From Bombus terrestris (taxonomy: Eukaryota > Arthropoda > Insecta > Hymenoptera > Apidae), in the NCBI RefSeq assembly GCF_910591885.1, contig NC_063269.1:2294001-2358000 (forward strand): a stretch of DNA of 64,000 bases, read 5' to 3'. Below the pieces are notes generated by a model. That model was given only the letters and a program-made list of their open reading frames with translations, was not told the DNA's origin and searched no databases. Positions 15,152 through 26,830 of the stretch are shown here, piece after piece; positions within the stretch are counted from its first letter, which is position 1; each line of letters begins with the position of its first letter. Position numbers and translations under genes: made by a program.

Positions 15152-15207
15152 AAAGAGAGAGAGAGAGGGGGGGAAGGGGGAGGAGAGGAGAGAAAAAAAA
15201 GAAGTGG
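15152..15207. repeat. Purine-rich (GA/G) tract
   Basis: The plus strand is almost purely A and G for about 50 bases, starting with GA dinucleotides, then G runs, then an A run. It is a homopurine-homopyrimidine tract that could adopt unusual structure; no function is shown. Confidence 0.85.
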
Positions 15208-16181
15208 ATATAAAAAGAAACGGTCGCGAGTATAATGGCTGGCTAGAAGCTTCGTTACAGGCCGCGACCGCGATTAAAGAGAGCGAACGGATCGGTATTC
15301 ATCCCGGCAGCTACTAACCTCTTTTTAGCAACGATCCGCTTTGTGTATCAGAATAACGCGACTCGTGGAGGGAAAAATGGCCGAGCAGTGCGCACGAGAG
15401 ATAGGCGAAAGAACGGTCAAACTTCCAATCAACGCGAGATCGTGCCACGGCGTAGTACGTCACGCGGCCACAACTCTGTTTACATTGAAAAGAGCCGAAT
15501 GGGCTATTCATGGGGTAATTTATTTCGTCGAACAACGCCTACATATTTGGAATTTGGGCTTCACCTTGATTCTAACGGCAGACCCGCCTCGTTGTCACTC
15601 TCGATCGTTGTCCTTTTTACGCGTCCTTAACGACCGGAGGTATCATCGAACGTAAGCATTCTGCGTTCATTCTGTTACGACGCGCGAATCACAAAGGACG
15701 TACTACGTTGCATCGTTGAGAAAGTAATATTCCTTCTTCTAATTTCGTATTTCAAAAACTTCCCTTCCGATGTCCGAATATGGTGAGTGTTTAACAAGAC
15801 GATACTTGAGGAACATCGAGATCGTTTATTCGATTACTGTAACGATTGATCGCGAGAGTTTTCACGGTTTTACGAAGTCCTAAGCTAACACTTCAGCCTT
15901 GTTTAATAGAACTTGATTCCGGTGTATGTTTCGTTTACAAAGGTTAGCTTTCCGGTGTCTAACAGTGGCCAGATTCTTCCTTCCTCTTGGTACTTGCAAT
16001 CGTAATTGATTAATTGATTCGTTTGTCGTTCGATTACATTTTCACGTCTCGTTTATCGGTTCATCTCGTTTTAAAATAGTTTCAATCTTCCCCTAATGGC
16101 AAAGTCCTTTCGATGGAAACGTTTCCTTTGAAATTAAAATCAAAGAAAATTTGTCGGGCGAACGCTATGAATAAGAACGCG

Positions 16182-16196
16182 TTTTTTTTTTTTTTT
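16182..16196. repeat. Poly-T run (15 T)
   Basis: Uninterrupted T run about 260 bases upstream of the next acceptor, too far away to be its pyrimidine tract. Its length is likely variable between individuals. Confidence 0.9.
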
Positions 16197-16456
16197 GGTT
16201 TGTCGGCTTAATCTGGATTGTCGTAAGTTTCCTCGACGCGAATCGCGGTCGCCGGCCGACCAAATAAAAGTTTCCACGGCACGGGATGCCACCGTGAAAG
16301 ATGAAAGCCGGGCCTCCCTCTCTAGGAAGATTTAACTTTCGCGAGTTATCGAGGGACGCGACTTTCGAGTCTGACGGAGCCGCTCGCGATATAAGTTTAC
16401 CGCCTCCACGGTGACCTGTCCGCCTCATCTTATTTCGACGCCGTTCGTGCTTGCAG

Positions 16457-16611
16457 TCGTTCCACGCGGAGCTCCACCAGTACAAGCATCAGATCGAACA
16501 GTTCAATCAGCTGACGCAGAAGCTGATAGCCGTTTATCAGGAGGACGACACGACTCGCGTGAAAAAGATGACGGAGACTATCAATCAGAGATACAACAAT
16601 CTCAACACCAG
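16457..16611 (+). CDS. Dys: Dystrophin internal exon, rod domain (equivalent of human DMD exon 54)
   Basis: Acceptor CGTGCTTGCAG before TCGTTC and donor CACCAG before GTATGC. The exon opens in phase 0, as required by the preceding exon, carries 51 codons and ends with two bases (AG) of a split codon. The product begins SFHAELHQYKHQIEQFNQLT and ends TETINQRYNNLNT, forming helices B and C of a spectrin repeat. It aligns without gaps to human QLAKDLRQWQTNVDVANDLA ... DYSADDTRKVHMITENINAS; the acidic turn EDDTTRVKKMTE matches ADDTRKVHMITE. The length of 155 nt and the phases 0 and 2 equal human exon 54. The frame is closed soon after the donor, so the donor is required. Its role is structural, within the membrane-cytoskeleton linker. 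Confidence 0.97.
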
Positions 16612-16857
16612 GTATGCCTCGATTATAGTTTTATTCGCATTATCTTAGTATCGTGGAAAAGTCAGCAGTGTATGATTTGAAAATGCTCGATTCGATTCGA
16701 TTTATTTAAACGTTTCGAACGCGGTTGATAGAATTTTTATAGTAGAAGTTATTCTTTCGCGATTTCGTTCTTGCGTTTGCCATTGAAGCGAATTCTGTCG
16801 TTTCGAACAGACTATCTGAATCGCGATGAAAGGCTATATCTATTAAATCCTTCTTAG
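16612..16857 (+). other. Dys: Short dystrophin intron (human intron 54 equivalent), 246 nt
   Basis: GTATGC to CTTCTTAG, phase 2. It is AT-rich with a modest pyrimidine tract before the acceptor, and contains no other feature. It contrasts with the tens of kilobases of the introns on the outer sides. Confidence 0.93.
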
Positions 16858-17047
16858 TATCATCAATCGAGGAAAACTGCTTCATTCCGCGATGAACTCC
16901 CTCCACAACTTCGACCGGTCTCTGGACAAGTTCTTGGCTTGGTTGAGCGAAGCTGAGTCCTCGATGGAGGGATTGGAAGCGGAGGCCGATCGACTTGGCG
17001 GACGACGAGACCAGGGTGCGCTCAGACGACCGCAACATCAGCTTAAG
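16858..17047 (+). CDS. Dys: Dystrophin internal exon, rod domain (equivalent of human DMD exon 55)
   Basis: Acceptor AATCCTTCTTAG before T, which completes AG+T (Ser), followed by 63 codons to a perfect donor, CTTAAG before GTAAGT, ending in phase 0. The product has the spectrin helix A core SLDKFLAWLSEAESSMEGLE, matching human DLEKFLAWLTEAETTANVLQ, then a basic stretch RRDQGALRRPQHQLK that aligns with the human segment ending KQWQ. Length (190 nt) and phases equal human exon 55. A second frame across the 3' third is also open and reads plausibly, but the main frame keeps the family alignment and repeat length, so I prefer it. The expected next residues are DLQ, the start of exon 56, which lies beyond the window. 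Together the three exons give about 184 residues of rod. Confidence 0.97.
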
Positions 17048-19822
17048 GTAAGTCCCATTTTTGCTTGTACGAACTCGCCAATCGCGAGTTCTTATCGGCT
17101 AGGCTTTTGTTACGTATCGCGATTGTTCTTGATAGTCGGAACACAGCAATCTCGTACTTTAAGAAGAAATCTTTTCGCTGTTGATGTTTCCGGCGAAAAA
17201 TCACGTAAAGATTTCAATTCTTCCAATCCATATTTTTATTTGGGTAAAATAATTAGTCGCGAGTTTATTTGATACCGTAACAAATACAAAATTAAATTTA
17301 AAATTATGATTCATATACTCCAGAAAGTTTAAAATTATTTCGTAATTGGAAAGGTACAATACATACTAAACTCGATAATGATATTTCCGAGAAATAAATC
17401 GCGACGATGGCGAAGTTGAAAAAACTGGCCATCCCTTGTACGTAGAAATATTCCACGCGATTTACGAATAGCTGAGGCAGGTGATTTCGCACAAATCAAC
17501 GCGTTTCGAACGTAAACGGGATCGACGTAATTCATGTCTGGTTAGGTCGTAACATTCCTCGAGACGTTATAACGGTGGTGGTCAAGACGGGAAACCAGAT
17601 CTGTATAGGTCACGTATTGACTCGAGAAGGTTTTACGGCTTCGATTGATTGCCATAAAAGTGTGTCGGACGTGGCAGGCCGTGTATCGGTATACCCATTA
17701 AAAGGAAGACGCTCGATATCGGATATCGGTGTAACGCGGTAGCGGCCTATCAGCCTCTGTGCGAAAGCTTCTTCTGGTTTTGCGTTCTGTTCTTCTCAGA
17801 CGCAGATACTTGAGAGGAAAAAACGAAAATTGCAAGAATTTTCTTTCAAGAGTTATTACTTTATCGAACGATTACCGATATTTTAAAGTAAATACGCGGC
17901 GTACCTAGGCACATTGCGTTTCAGAAAGTCCGTTTTTCATATTCTACTACGAACTAGTTCTCTAAACAATTAGCATTCTCTGTGCTAACTGAACTTCTCA
18001 GTAATGCGCAGACGAGAAAACTTTGCCTCTCTACATACAAGGTAGTTTGCAGTAGCATGAAATTGTAACGAACTCTACTCGCGTATATTCTCCGACCTCA
18101 AAAACAATAGTCACACAGTCTAATCTTATTCGAAAGCGATTAAGATTAGCGATTAAAATCAGTATAAGTATAGAGAAGAATATGCGAATGAAAAGAAGAA
18201 AAAGTCATAGAGAGTGACATTGGTTAGGATGATCAAAGTTAGTCATAGCGTTATGAATTTAAAAAATCGCAGATTCGAATCCCTATAGCCCTAAAAAGAA
18301 GATTCCTCGCCTTCCGACGATATGCATTCAAAAGTGTTACACTCTCTCCTACGCATTAGCGCGAACACGCATAAGAACACGCATACAGGTTATCGATAAT
18401 CGAGAAATTTAAACGGCAAACGATGTAAGCGCCGAAATTAAAAAATTTAAATTATTTTCCAAAGTAGAATCGCATTGTGTGCAAGCACGAAATAAATATT
18501 GTAAATCCTGAAGTATTTTATTTTAGATTCTAAGATACTCGAAACGCAGAGTGAAATTTTACGCGAATAGCTTTAATCTATGTTAAAAATTTTTATTTCT
18601 GGAATATTACATCGTTTCCCACTTAAACTCTTTGATCGCGGATGGAGATAGAACGAGGTCGAAATGTAAGACGCAAAGGTCGGGGTAAAAATGTGCGTCA
18701 TTAAGGAAATCTATAGGGAGACGAGAAAGTTCTTTCGTCGTAACCTGCTTCCTATACGAATCGTGACGATAATCGCAATGAGAATCCTCCCCCGTCGAAT
18801 ACGTCTGTTTACAATTCCGTGGAACCGATGGACCATTCGCAGAATCAAATTGATATTGTAGCGTACGCGGTACGGCCTATTGCTCCATTTCGATGAAATT
18901 AATCTATAATCGTCCTCGCGTAACGAACAAACGGCACACGATTCCGGGAAATTAGCTTATAATATTGTTTGGCTGCCTACGCATTAACATCGGGATATTC
19001 TTTCCTTTGTCTGCTTTGTTCGATGCTTTTCTCCCATCTCGTCGACTGTTTGTTTGTTTTATCGAAAAGGGTCCAATTTTGGGCGTTTGAGGATCGATCG
19101 CATTGCATTTCGTAGGTAAACTCGTACATTTTATATGACAATGTCGCGTTCAATTTGGAATTACGTTATGAAGGGTTTATCCATTTCCGCTTTATGCATT
19201 TTTCTTAGTATAATGTTTAGTTTGATCGACTTTTCACGTTATTCGTAAAATCGTGTACTCTTTGTTTGTTATTATTATGTATATAGTTTTAATCTTTCGC
19301 TTCTCCGTGTCGAAAAGTTTCAAATAGGTGGAAATGCATTAATTCCATTTTATCTGTGAACACGAATGAAGTTATTGTTCTAAAATATTCGTGGCATTTA
19401 TCAATGTCTCTCAATAATTTTCACTATATTCAGGCTGTGGTTGTGTTTAAAATTATCGATGCCAAATGAACAGGGACGGTATAAATTTTCGATGACGAAA
19501 GTCCAGTCGCACGGTTGCGCGACCGCGTGTCCGCGAAATGTAATTTCCATGCACCTCATCGGCGAACAGACGACGGCATTGATTATTCGATAAACAGTTG
19601 GATAACTGATTGGAATCAATCACTCGATAAATCCCGAGTATCGGGGACGAAAGGAAAATCGCCTCTGCGGCTTCCACGCTGTCCGACCGCTTGTCCAATA
19701 ATAGCGATCATTGAAAATCAATGTTATTTGCCGTGCAACCTGATTATATCTACGCGCTGCAATGCGCAATAACAATTAGCCGGATCTATTTCAATTACAA
19801 GTTCTCTCTTTTGCCGCACGGT

Positions 19823-19893
19823 GTTTCGACGATTTCGTTTCGGTTTCGATTTCGCTCAGATTCCGTTTCGATTTCGTTCCGCTTTCGTTTCGC
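19823..19893. repeat. Degenerate TTTCG-type hexamer array
   Basis: A run of imperfect units of the form TTTCGN or TTCCGN, around ten copies in 70 bases, interrupted once by CTCAGA. Each unit contains a CpG. It is a short degenerate satellite within the giant intron. Confidence 0.75.
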
Positions 19894-22800
19894 GGCTATT
19901 TTTGTTTTGGCGCCTGCGATTTTTCATTGGACTCGAATTTTAAAAGCAAACACCGCGCGTAATTCCTATTTACCAATCCCCAGTGTTCGCGTTCCGCTTT
20001 ATCCCTTTCCATTCGTATCTCTCGCGTGACAATTTATCGAACTCGTTTGGCCGTGTTTAATGTTCTTGAAAAGCGTAATGCTGGTCGGCTCAGTCGAACC
20101 GGAAAATAGTATGCCTATGCGCACCGTCCGTAATTAAGTGTTGCAGTTGGTGCTCGCTGAAAGCTGCAAAGCTGCGTGTTGTCCCTTTATCGCCAATCGT
20201 CTCGGTTCACGTGGAATTTATACATCTTTCGATCAATTTAACGCGGAACTGTGTGTCGAACGAGCCATGCTCGAATCATCGCAGCATGCCGAGTTTGTTA
20301 ATTTCATCGATGCAGCGTAAAATGTTGCGGTCGTGCAAACGTATCCCGTTCCACGGCGCTGCTACGTCGATTGCAAATAGGAATTAATTTCGAACGCCGC
20401 TCGGTGAGCTTCTCGAGATGTACACCCAGATGCGGTGTTACGCCGCCACGAATTCAAATCGACAGATGCATCCATGCTCGTCGTCGATCGCGCTCTCTGG
20501 TTCAATTATCCTTACTTGCTACAGACTTGCAGAGATGGGTTCGAGTTGCCTGCAATTAGTTTCGTTCATGCTGTGCCGTAGAAATATCGAAAGAATAATT
20601 GTCGAACGTTAATGCTATTTAGTGCACGCGAGCAATCAGCCGAGTTGTCCGGTTTTCACAAATGCACGCGGAACAGGGCGTGGGCCAGAAATTACATCCC
20701 GGTGACTAATGCCGCCTGGACAGCTGCTTCCACTCGTTAAACCTCGAGGTAGGTAGGAGCCGCGTTATCGATTGGCATTTGTAATAAAAACGAGGCAACG
20801 AAACTTGGCTCCGTACGTCGCGTCAAATCCACCCTTTGCCTCATTATCCATCTTGGTTTTACTTTCACCTCTTCCACCAGACGTTTCTTACCTTCGGAAA
20901 GTTAGTCTACAATTTCCATCGATCTAACGGTAGTCGATTCTTAAAGTTTCGAATTCTCGAATTTCGTAGGAACTGAAGATTGAAAAGGCTTCGATTTACT
21001 GGAAACGCGCGTACGTTCCAACTAACGTACACTTGCAACGGTATCGCGATATTATCGATGTATCGTAGACAACGCAGACTACGCTATCGTACAGTTAGCA
21101 ACGCCAAGAAACAATGTAATTCCGCAGGCGAAGTTCACGGTTGTCGTCGCGATGCTACTAATGACTCACCGACCCGGTTCGACCGGAACGTAACTCATGC
21201 ATGCATAGCGTCTCCGTCTTTCGAGAGCACATCCGGAGGAATTCCTAATACCTTCGTCCATGCTGCACCACGCTCCCGTGTGCATGAATTGCGATTTGTC
21301 GGGCACGAGTTATGGCCGTCCGATATTGGATCGCGGCTAGAATTACTTGGAATCGAAACGGGACGTTTCATGGGTAGCCCATGGGACTGGCAAATAAATA
21401 CGTTCAAGAAGATCGAGATTCTTTTACGATATTAATATTTACGCTTGGAAAAGCTGGAACCTCGGGGATCTGGGGAAAAACTCGATCGATGTTTGATGAT
21501 GACTTTTTCCCTTTTGCCGGGCAACGTATCGGTTCCATTTGTTTTTTCTGATTTCTCGAAGATAGGATAACATTTGATATATACAGCGTCTACAAGAAGT
21601 ATTTGCACATAATCTTGCTTTGCGAGCAAACATTTCTTTTTCTCATCAGTTTTTACATTTCATAAAGAAGCTACTAAGCGATATGTTATATAATATACTT
21701 GGATCTAATGAATTAATTTGCAAATGGAATAATAAATACTATGGCGTATAAATGTTCTATAGCCATATTCTGTAGCCGGTGTTAGTCTGGATAACGACAG
21801 AGCGAAAGAAAGATCATCCAGAAAGATTATGCTTCAATCACGGTAAAACATGAAAGGTCAACAAGGACTTACCTTCTCGTGAAAGGATTTTCTAAAGGCG
21901 ACGCGTTAAAAAAGAATTTAAAAAATACTAAAACACCTCGATTCTAGCAAGTCTATTAAAATGTAAAATTATTCTACTTATAGCACCAGAGAATAGCACA
22001 AAATTTCGTTCCATGGAAGTTCCATCTGTTTCACATTCGCAGTTTAAAATCTTCTCCCATGAAAAGTCACATTTGCAAGTATTTTCAACGATAGCACGGA
22101 GAGGTTTTCGCGTCTTTAAAATTCTGCGAGGCTCGCCTACGTTTCCGTTAGATTCGAAAACCACGAGAGGCAAGTAGGTCACGAATTTCCAATGAAGCTT
22201 CGCAACGCGGTAGCGCGTCGCCCAAGGTTGCTTTTAGGCTTCTTGTCATTTTGCGCCGTGGCTGGAGTTCGATGGCTTTACGAACCGTTTACACGGAAAG
22301 TAGGGTTCATCGATCGAGGAGAAACGCCACGGGAGTCGCTTACGTGACCTGAACTTTCGTTTCGCCCCCCTGTGTCGGACAAAGAGGCCTGTCCCTTTTC
22401 TCATATTCATGGTAAACATACCGTACAGGCTGGTTCGTTAAATCAAGCCTAGCGTGGCTAATTCGCTTTAACGCAATTTCACCTGGTTTTATTTTTTCAA
22501 CGTGCCACGCGACCAACCCCTAGCCTATTCAGGGATGCGCTTGCTTCTTCATACGGCGACACCCTTGCCTGCACAAATGGGATGTACAAAATTGCAGTCG
22601 ACTAGAGGCAACGAATTTCACTCGTGTCCGTCCACGAGGTTGTGACAACGTAACCGGACTTTCCATTCGGTCAATTTGCCCCTTTCGTTGCGTGTTAAAG
22701 CGTTCAATGCCGAATCGCGACTGAAAATGGGATGGGGATTGGGTTCTGCTAGAATTGACATCGATAAAGGGAGAATGTCATAGAATGACACGTTGAAAGC

Positions 22801-23893
22801 GCATTGTGCGTATACCTCGACCTTGCGACTGCTTGGTTAATATTAATATAACAATGGGAGCGTTCTGGCGGAAAAAAGCTTGCTCTTAGTAAATACCACA
22901 GGTTCGTAGCGGTCCAGCGAAACCCGGAACGTGCTTTTAATGTTGAGCATTTAGTATGTGTTCCGGTGATGTAAGGCCTTCCTGCATTACGTCTTCTGTC
23001 TAGAACCTCTAGCCACGACGAAAGCGTGGGTGATCTCTCAGTGTTATTTCGCAGCGTTGAATTCATTGCTGTTGCAGGTATTCGCGTTTTCGACAAACGT
23101 TATCGCAGTCACTGTTGAGCATAAATATTCGTAACTCTGTTTTATGGGTATAAGCGAGGGAATCTAACGTCGTTAAATTTTGTACGCCGAAAGAAACGGT
23201 AATCTTACGTTTTTGTGCGAACAATTTAAAAATAGAATTTTTGTACGACGGAATTCCGTGTATAAGGCAGACACACACAGCGACAGGAGAATGGGAAAAG
23301 TTGCGGACTTTTTCTCGGGGGTGCGAAGGTCATGATAAAGCGAAAGAATCGGTTGGCTACTTTCCCTTTCTCTCCCACAGGCGAAACGCAGCCGAAGGAT
23401 CGATAGAGGAACGCCTTCGCGGCGTGAACGACCGCGCCGACGATGATATTCTTCGCTCCTAATAGTCGTTGTTCCATTATAACGCCGAATACTTTTCGCG
23501 ACTCTCCGGCTAGAGGAGAGGAAAAGTGGTGTTCGTGTTTTTTATGCGTGGCGCATCCGGCGAGTTTCTGCGTCTCGCGACCAAAAGGACACCGTATAAC
23601 GGAAATTTATAAGTGGAAGCGAGCGCTGGCGCACACACGGCCACGAATCGCGCTACTAAATCACGACGCCAAGTTTTTTCTTCTCTGGCAACAGAAATTA
23701 TATCTAAAAGGGAAGGCTACGCTCGGTCTATCGCGGGGAAAAAAACCGGGCTCTTCCCAGTTCCTTGTTTTGCATAATCGCGAAACTCGTATGCGCTTCT
23801 TGGTCGCGGTACCTCTTTTATATTTTTCTCTCCGCTTCAACAACCGTCCGTTCGGTAAACTTCGTTAGCCTTTCAACGAAGGCGCATTAAGAA

Positions 23894-23917
23894 TCTCTCT
23901 CTTTCTCTCTCTCTTTG
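23894..23917. repeat. (CT)n tract
   Basis: Imperfect CT dinucleotide repeat in intronic DNA, interrupted by TTT. It has no association with an acceptor AG. Confidence 0.85.
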
Positions 23918-24694
23918 CTTCTCTTGGCTGGTAATTTTTAAAATCGCTGCAGCACGGCAAAGTGCATTTAACGAACTCCACCCTCGTGGCTGCCGTCCGA
24001 GCAGAAAGGAAACGTTTTCAACGAGTTTATCAGGCGACAGTCTCGCGTTCGTGGGTCGCAGCGGTGAATTAATGTTTCGAATTTACCGTTTGATCGTTGC
24101 ATGTTCACCGTGTAATCGCTCAGCGAATAACGACCGCTTAGGGTGACTGTTCACTGGCCCGGTCGTTTTTTCTTCCCTTCACGGACCTGCGAGTTACACA
24201 GCTTCGCTGTGTGTCTGTTGATTTCTCGCGATACATTGCTGTTAACGACTACGCTTATCTTCGTTGATTTTCTACGAGCTTTATCAAAGTCGATTTCGTT
24301 CGACGAGTTTTCGTCGCTGAAGGAAGCGGCGGGTGGGCGAAACTGAAAAGCGCCATGGCGAAAATGAAACGCGGAAGTCGTAAAGGGCACGGAGAGGGTG
24401 GGTGACGAAAGAGGTCGGGAAAGAATCTCGTAAAATACGGATATAAAAGCAACGGGTACGGGCAGGCAGGCTCCTAGCAAGTTTCTCCATTAAGGGGTAA
24501 AATTCGAGAGGCGGGTGTTTCTCGTTCGACAACGGTCACATCTTCACCCTTACACCACCCCCTCAAGCGACCATGATAAATGGAACGCCGTGAAGTCGAG
24601 GCGTTAAACGCATCGCTACGAGAATTCCTTTTTCCGTGTTTTAATTGCTTTAGCATCGAGCGTACTTCGAATTGGAAAATTTTGTTGGAATCTT

Positions 24695-24706
24695 CCCCCC
24701 CCCCCC
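24695..24706. repeat. Poly-C run (12 C)
   Basis: An uninterrupted run of twelve C, rare in this AT-rich background. The complementary strand is a G run that could take part in quadruplex-like structure. Confidence 0.9.
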
Positions 24707-26818
24707 TTCGTGTTTTATAGTTCAATTGGCAAAATTCCACCTGAATATTTCATGGTTAAAATTCCATCAAATTTTTTTAGCATTTTCTTCCACGTTCTTT
24801 CTTACGTTGTTTTTCATATATTATTCTGTTGGAAAAAATATACATCTTTGTACATTTTCGGGAAACGAAGCTTTTCGCGAATCACATTTTCATCATGCTT
24901 CGTATTCTCGTTATTATCTGTCTCTGTCTGTCTTTGTATCGTTTCTCCATCCTCCTACAACTTAGATGATACGTGCGATTTAACGAGAAAGGGGTTGTTC
25001 GCGATCGAAACGGTACGCGCATGCGCTCTCGGCTTCTTCAGAGGGCGGTAGCCGACAATGTTGGTAGAATTGCAAGGTCGGTAACGCAGGAGGGATGGTT
25101 TTCCTCTCGAAAGGGTAGTTTTCTCGAATTCCGGTTACCGACTTTGGGTGGCGATGTTATCAGCCGGTTCCTCGATGGAGAATTCCTATTCCGTGGCAGA
25201 ATACATTCGATTTTCTAGCGTTTCTGCCTAAGATCTTAACCGCCAGTCGATACCGAAAGCGACTGGAAATATTTTGCAGGTTTCTGTCGCGTTTTGTTAT
25301 CTTTTACTTATCCTACGCTAATATACTAAAAAGTCTCGTTATCTATCTAAGATCATCGATTCGTATCGTCTACTGTAAACTTTACAAAGCTGGAATTATC
25401 GAAATATTCTTTTTACATCTAAGCTTTGTCGTTACGAAAGATGTTCGCTTTTTTCTAAATTTTAGATGCTCTAGGTTCTCCTATTATTATTTCCAGTAAA
25501 TTTTGCAAACATACGCGCTGCCGTTTCAATTTTTGTTCCTCGATCGAGCAAATCGTAAAGAAGGATTTCAAGTTAGCTTTTTTTCAAAAGTGAGTTCAGA
25601 GAAATGTTGGATTTTGACAACGTCGTTTTGGTCTATCGACGGTATCGAGCAAGAATCCATAAGGAACGGAAAAAGGCGATGATTTATGTTTGCTGGAGAT
25701 TGGATCGATTCACTGACAGTCTCAATATTGTCGCTTTTGTGCGACGCTGTGTCATCTTCATTGTTTCGAAAAAAAACCAATCTCGCGATAATTCCGGAAT
25801 TCGCGGCGAGCAATAACTTCGGTTATCGTCGATAAATCATCAATTGGATGAACCGCTTTTCCGTTCCCTGAAACAGATACCATCACGACAAATATTTCAT
25901 TCTTGAATTTCATCTGTTTAAGCAAAAAGAGACTGGCCTCATTAGAGCGCGAGCGATATGCCTGCCAATTTATCAAACCATTTTTCGCTTCACAGTTTTA
26001 AATTTCAGATGTTTATCTTTCTCGTCCCGTCTAAAAACTATCGTTGTTTTTCTTTCTTTTCTACTTTGTAATAAACAAAAATATATCGCAGTTTTGTTTT
26101 CACAGCTGTCACAACGCGTGCGACGTTTTATCTTTTTGTGCGCAAATCCGTATTACGCATTTGTCATTTTTGTTAGCAGAATTTCCCGCCACCCTTTGTA
26201 TTTTCATTTTCCTACGATTTTTTTCTAATTGTAATTTACATCGAGCTCACGCTGTCGCAGAGATCGTTGAGACAACAAGGTTGCAAAGCTTTTGAAAACT
26301 TCGTGGGAATATAATTAAAATTAATCAATGGGCACGTTGATAGCGACGAAAATCAGTTAACGAAATTAAAAAGAAAAAATAAATTAATGTTTATATTAAA
26401 ACGATCTCGAGAAAGGGAGAAAGTAATTCAGCGACAGAGAAATAAAAAGGAAAAAGATCGCGGTTATGGAAGTTAAAAGTTTGTCGCGGTATAGCAAGTA
26501 GATAATTCATGGCGCAAAGTCAGCAGTGCACGTATGAATACATCTCGGAACTTGCGAGCGTCCGTTTAAATTTATACCCAGGAAAATTAGTTTTGTTGAA
26601 TCTAGCAAGCTAGCAATCGTGGCTTGTAAAAGCAACGTTTATTTGTTCTAATTGCTTATGTAATTACGTCGTGGAGAAAGCGCTTTTAATCGGAACACTT
26701 TGCGACCGCGGCAAATTACATCGGTAATTAGACAGTCATTCGTAAATCGCTCGTTCGCCAAATGTATTTTCTTTTTACTAAATCTATCTTTCATTAGTCA
26801 AAAACAAAAATTAAAAAT

Positions 26819-26830
26819 AAAAAAAAAAAA
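26819..26830. repeat. Poly-A run
   Basis: Twelve consecutive A inside an A-rich 30-base stretch. No retroelement body or target-site duplication was recognised beside it, so I treat it as a simple repeat. Confidence 0.85.

Larger units (their letters stand above)
13826..16456 (+). other. Dys: Dystrophin intron (human intron 53 equivalent), 2.6 kb
   Basis: GT-AG intron, GTACGC to TTGCAG, between two phase-compatible exons. It contains a purine-rich tract near 15.15-15.21 kb, a T run near 16.19 kb and a 95-codon plus-strand ORF at 14482-14769 with no splice signals that would join it to the gene. I see no further gene in it. Confidence 0.9.

Noticed and set aside
16858..17047. Alternative frame across the 3' part of the third dystrophin exon (DLADDETRVRSDDRNIS)
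   Set aside because: It reads plausibly but loses the spectrin alignment length and the phase-0 junction shared with human exon 55.
18240..18300. tRNA-like B box (GATTCGAATCCC)
   Set aside because: The flanking bases do not form a T stem, and no D arm, anticodon arm or acceptor stem can be drawn.
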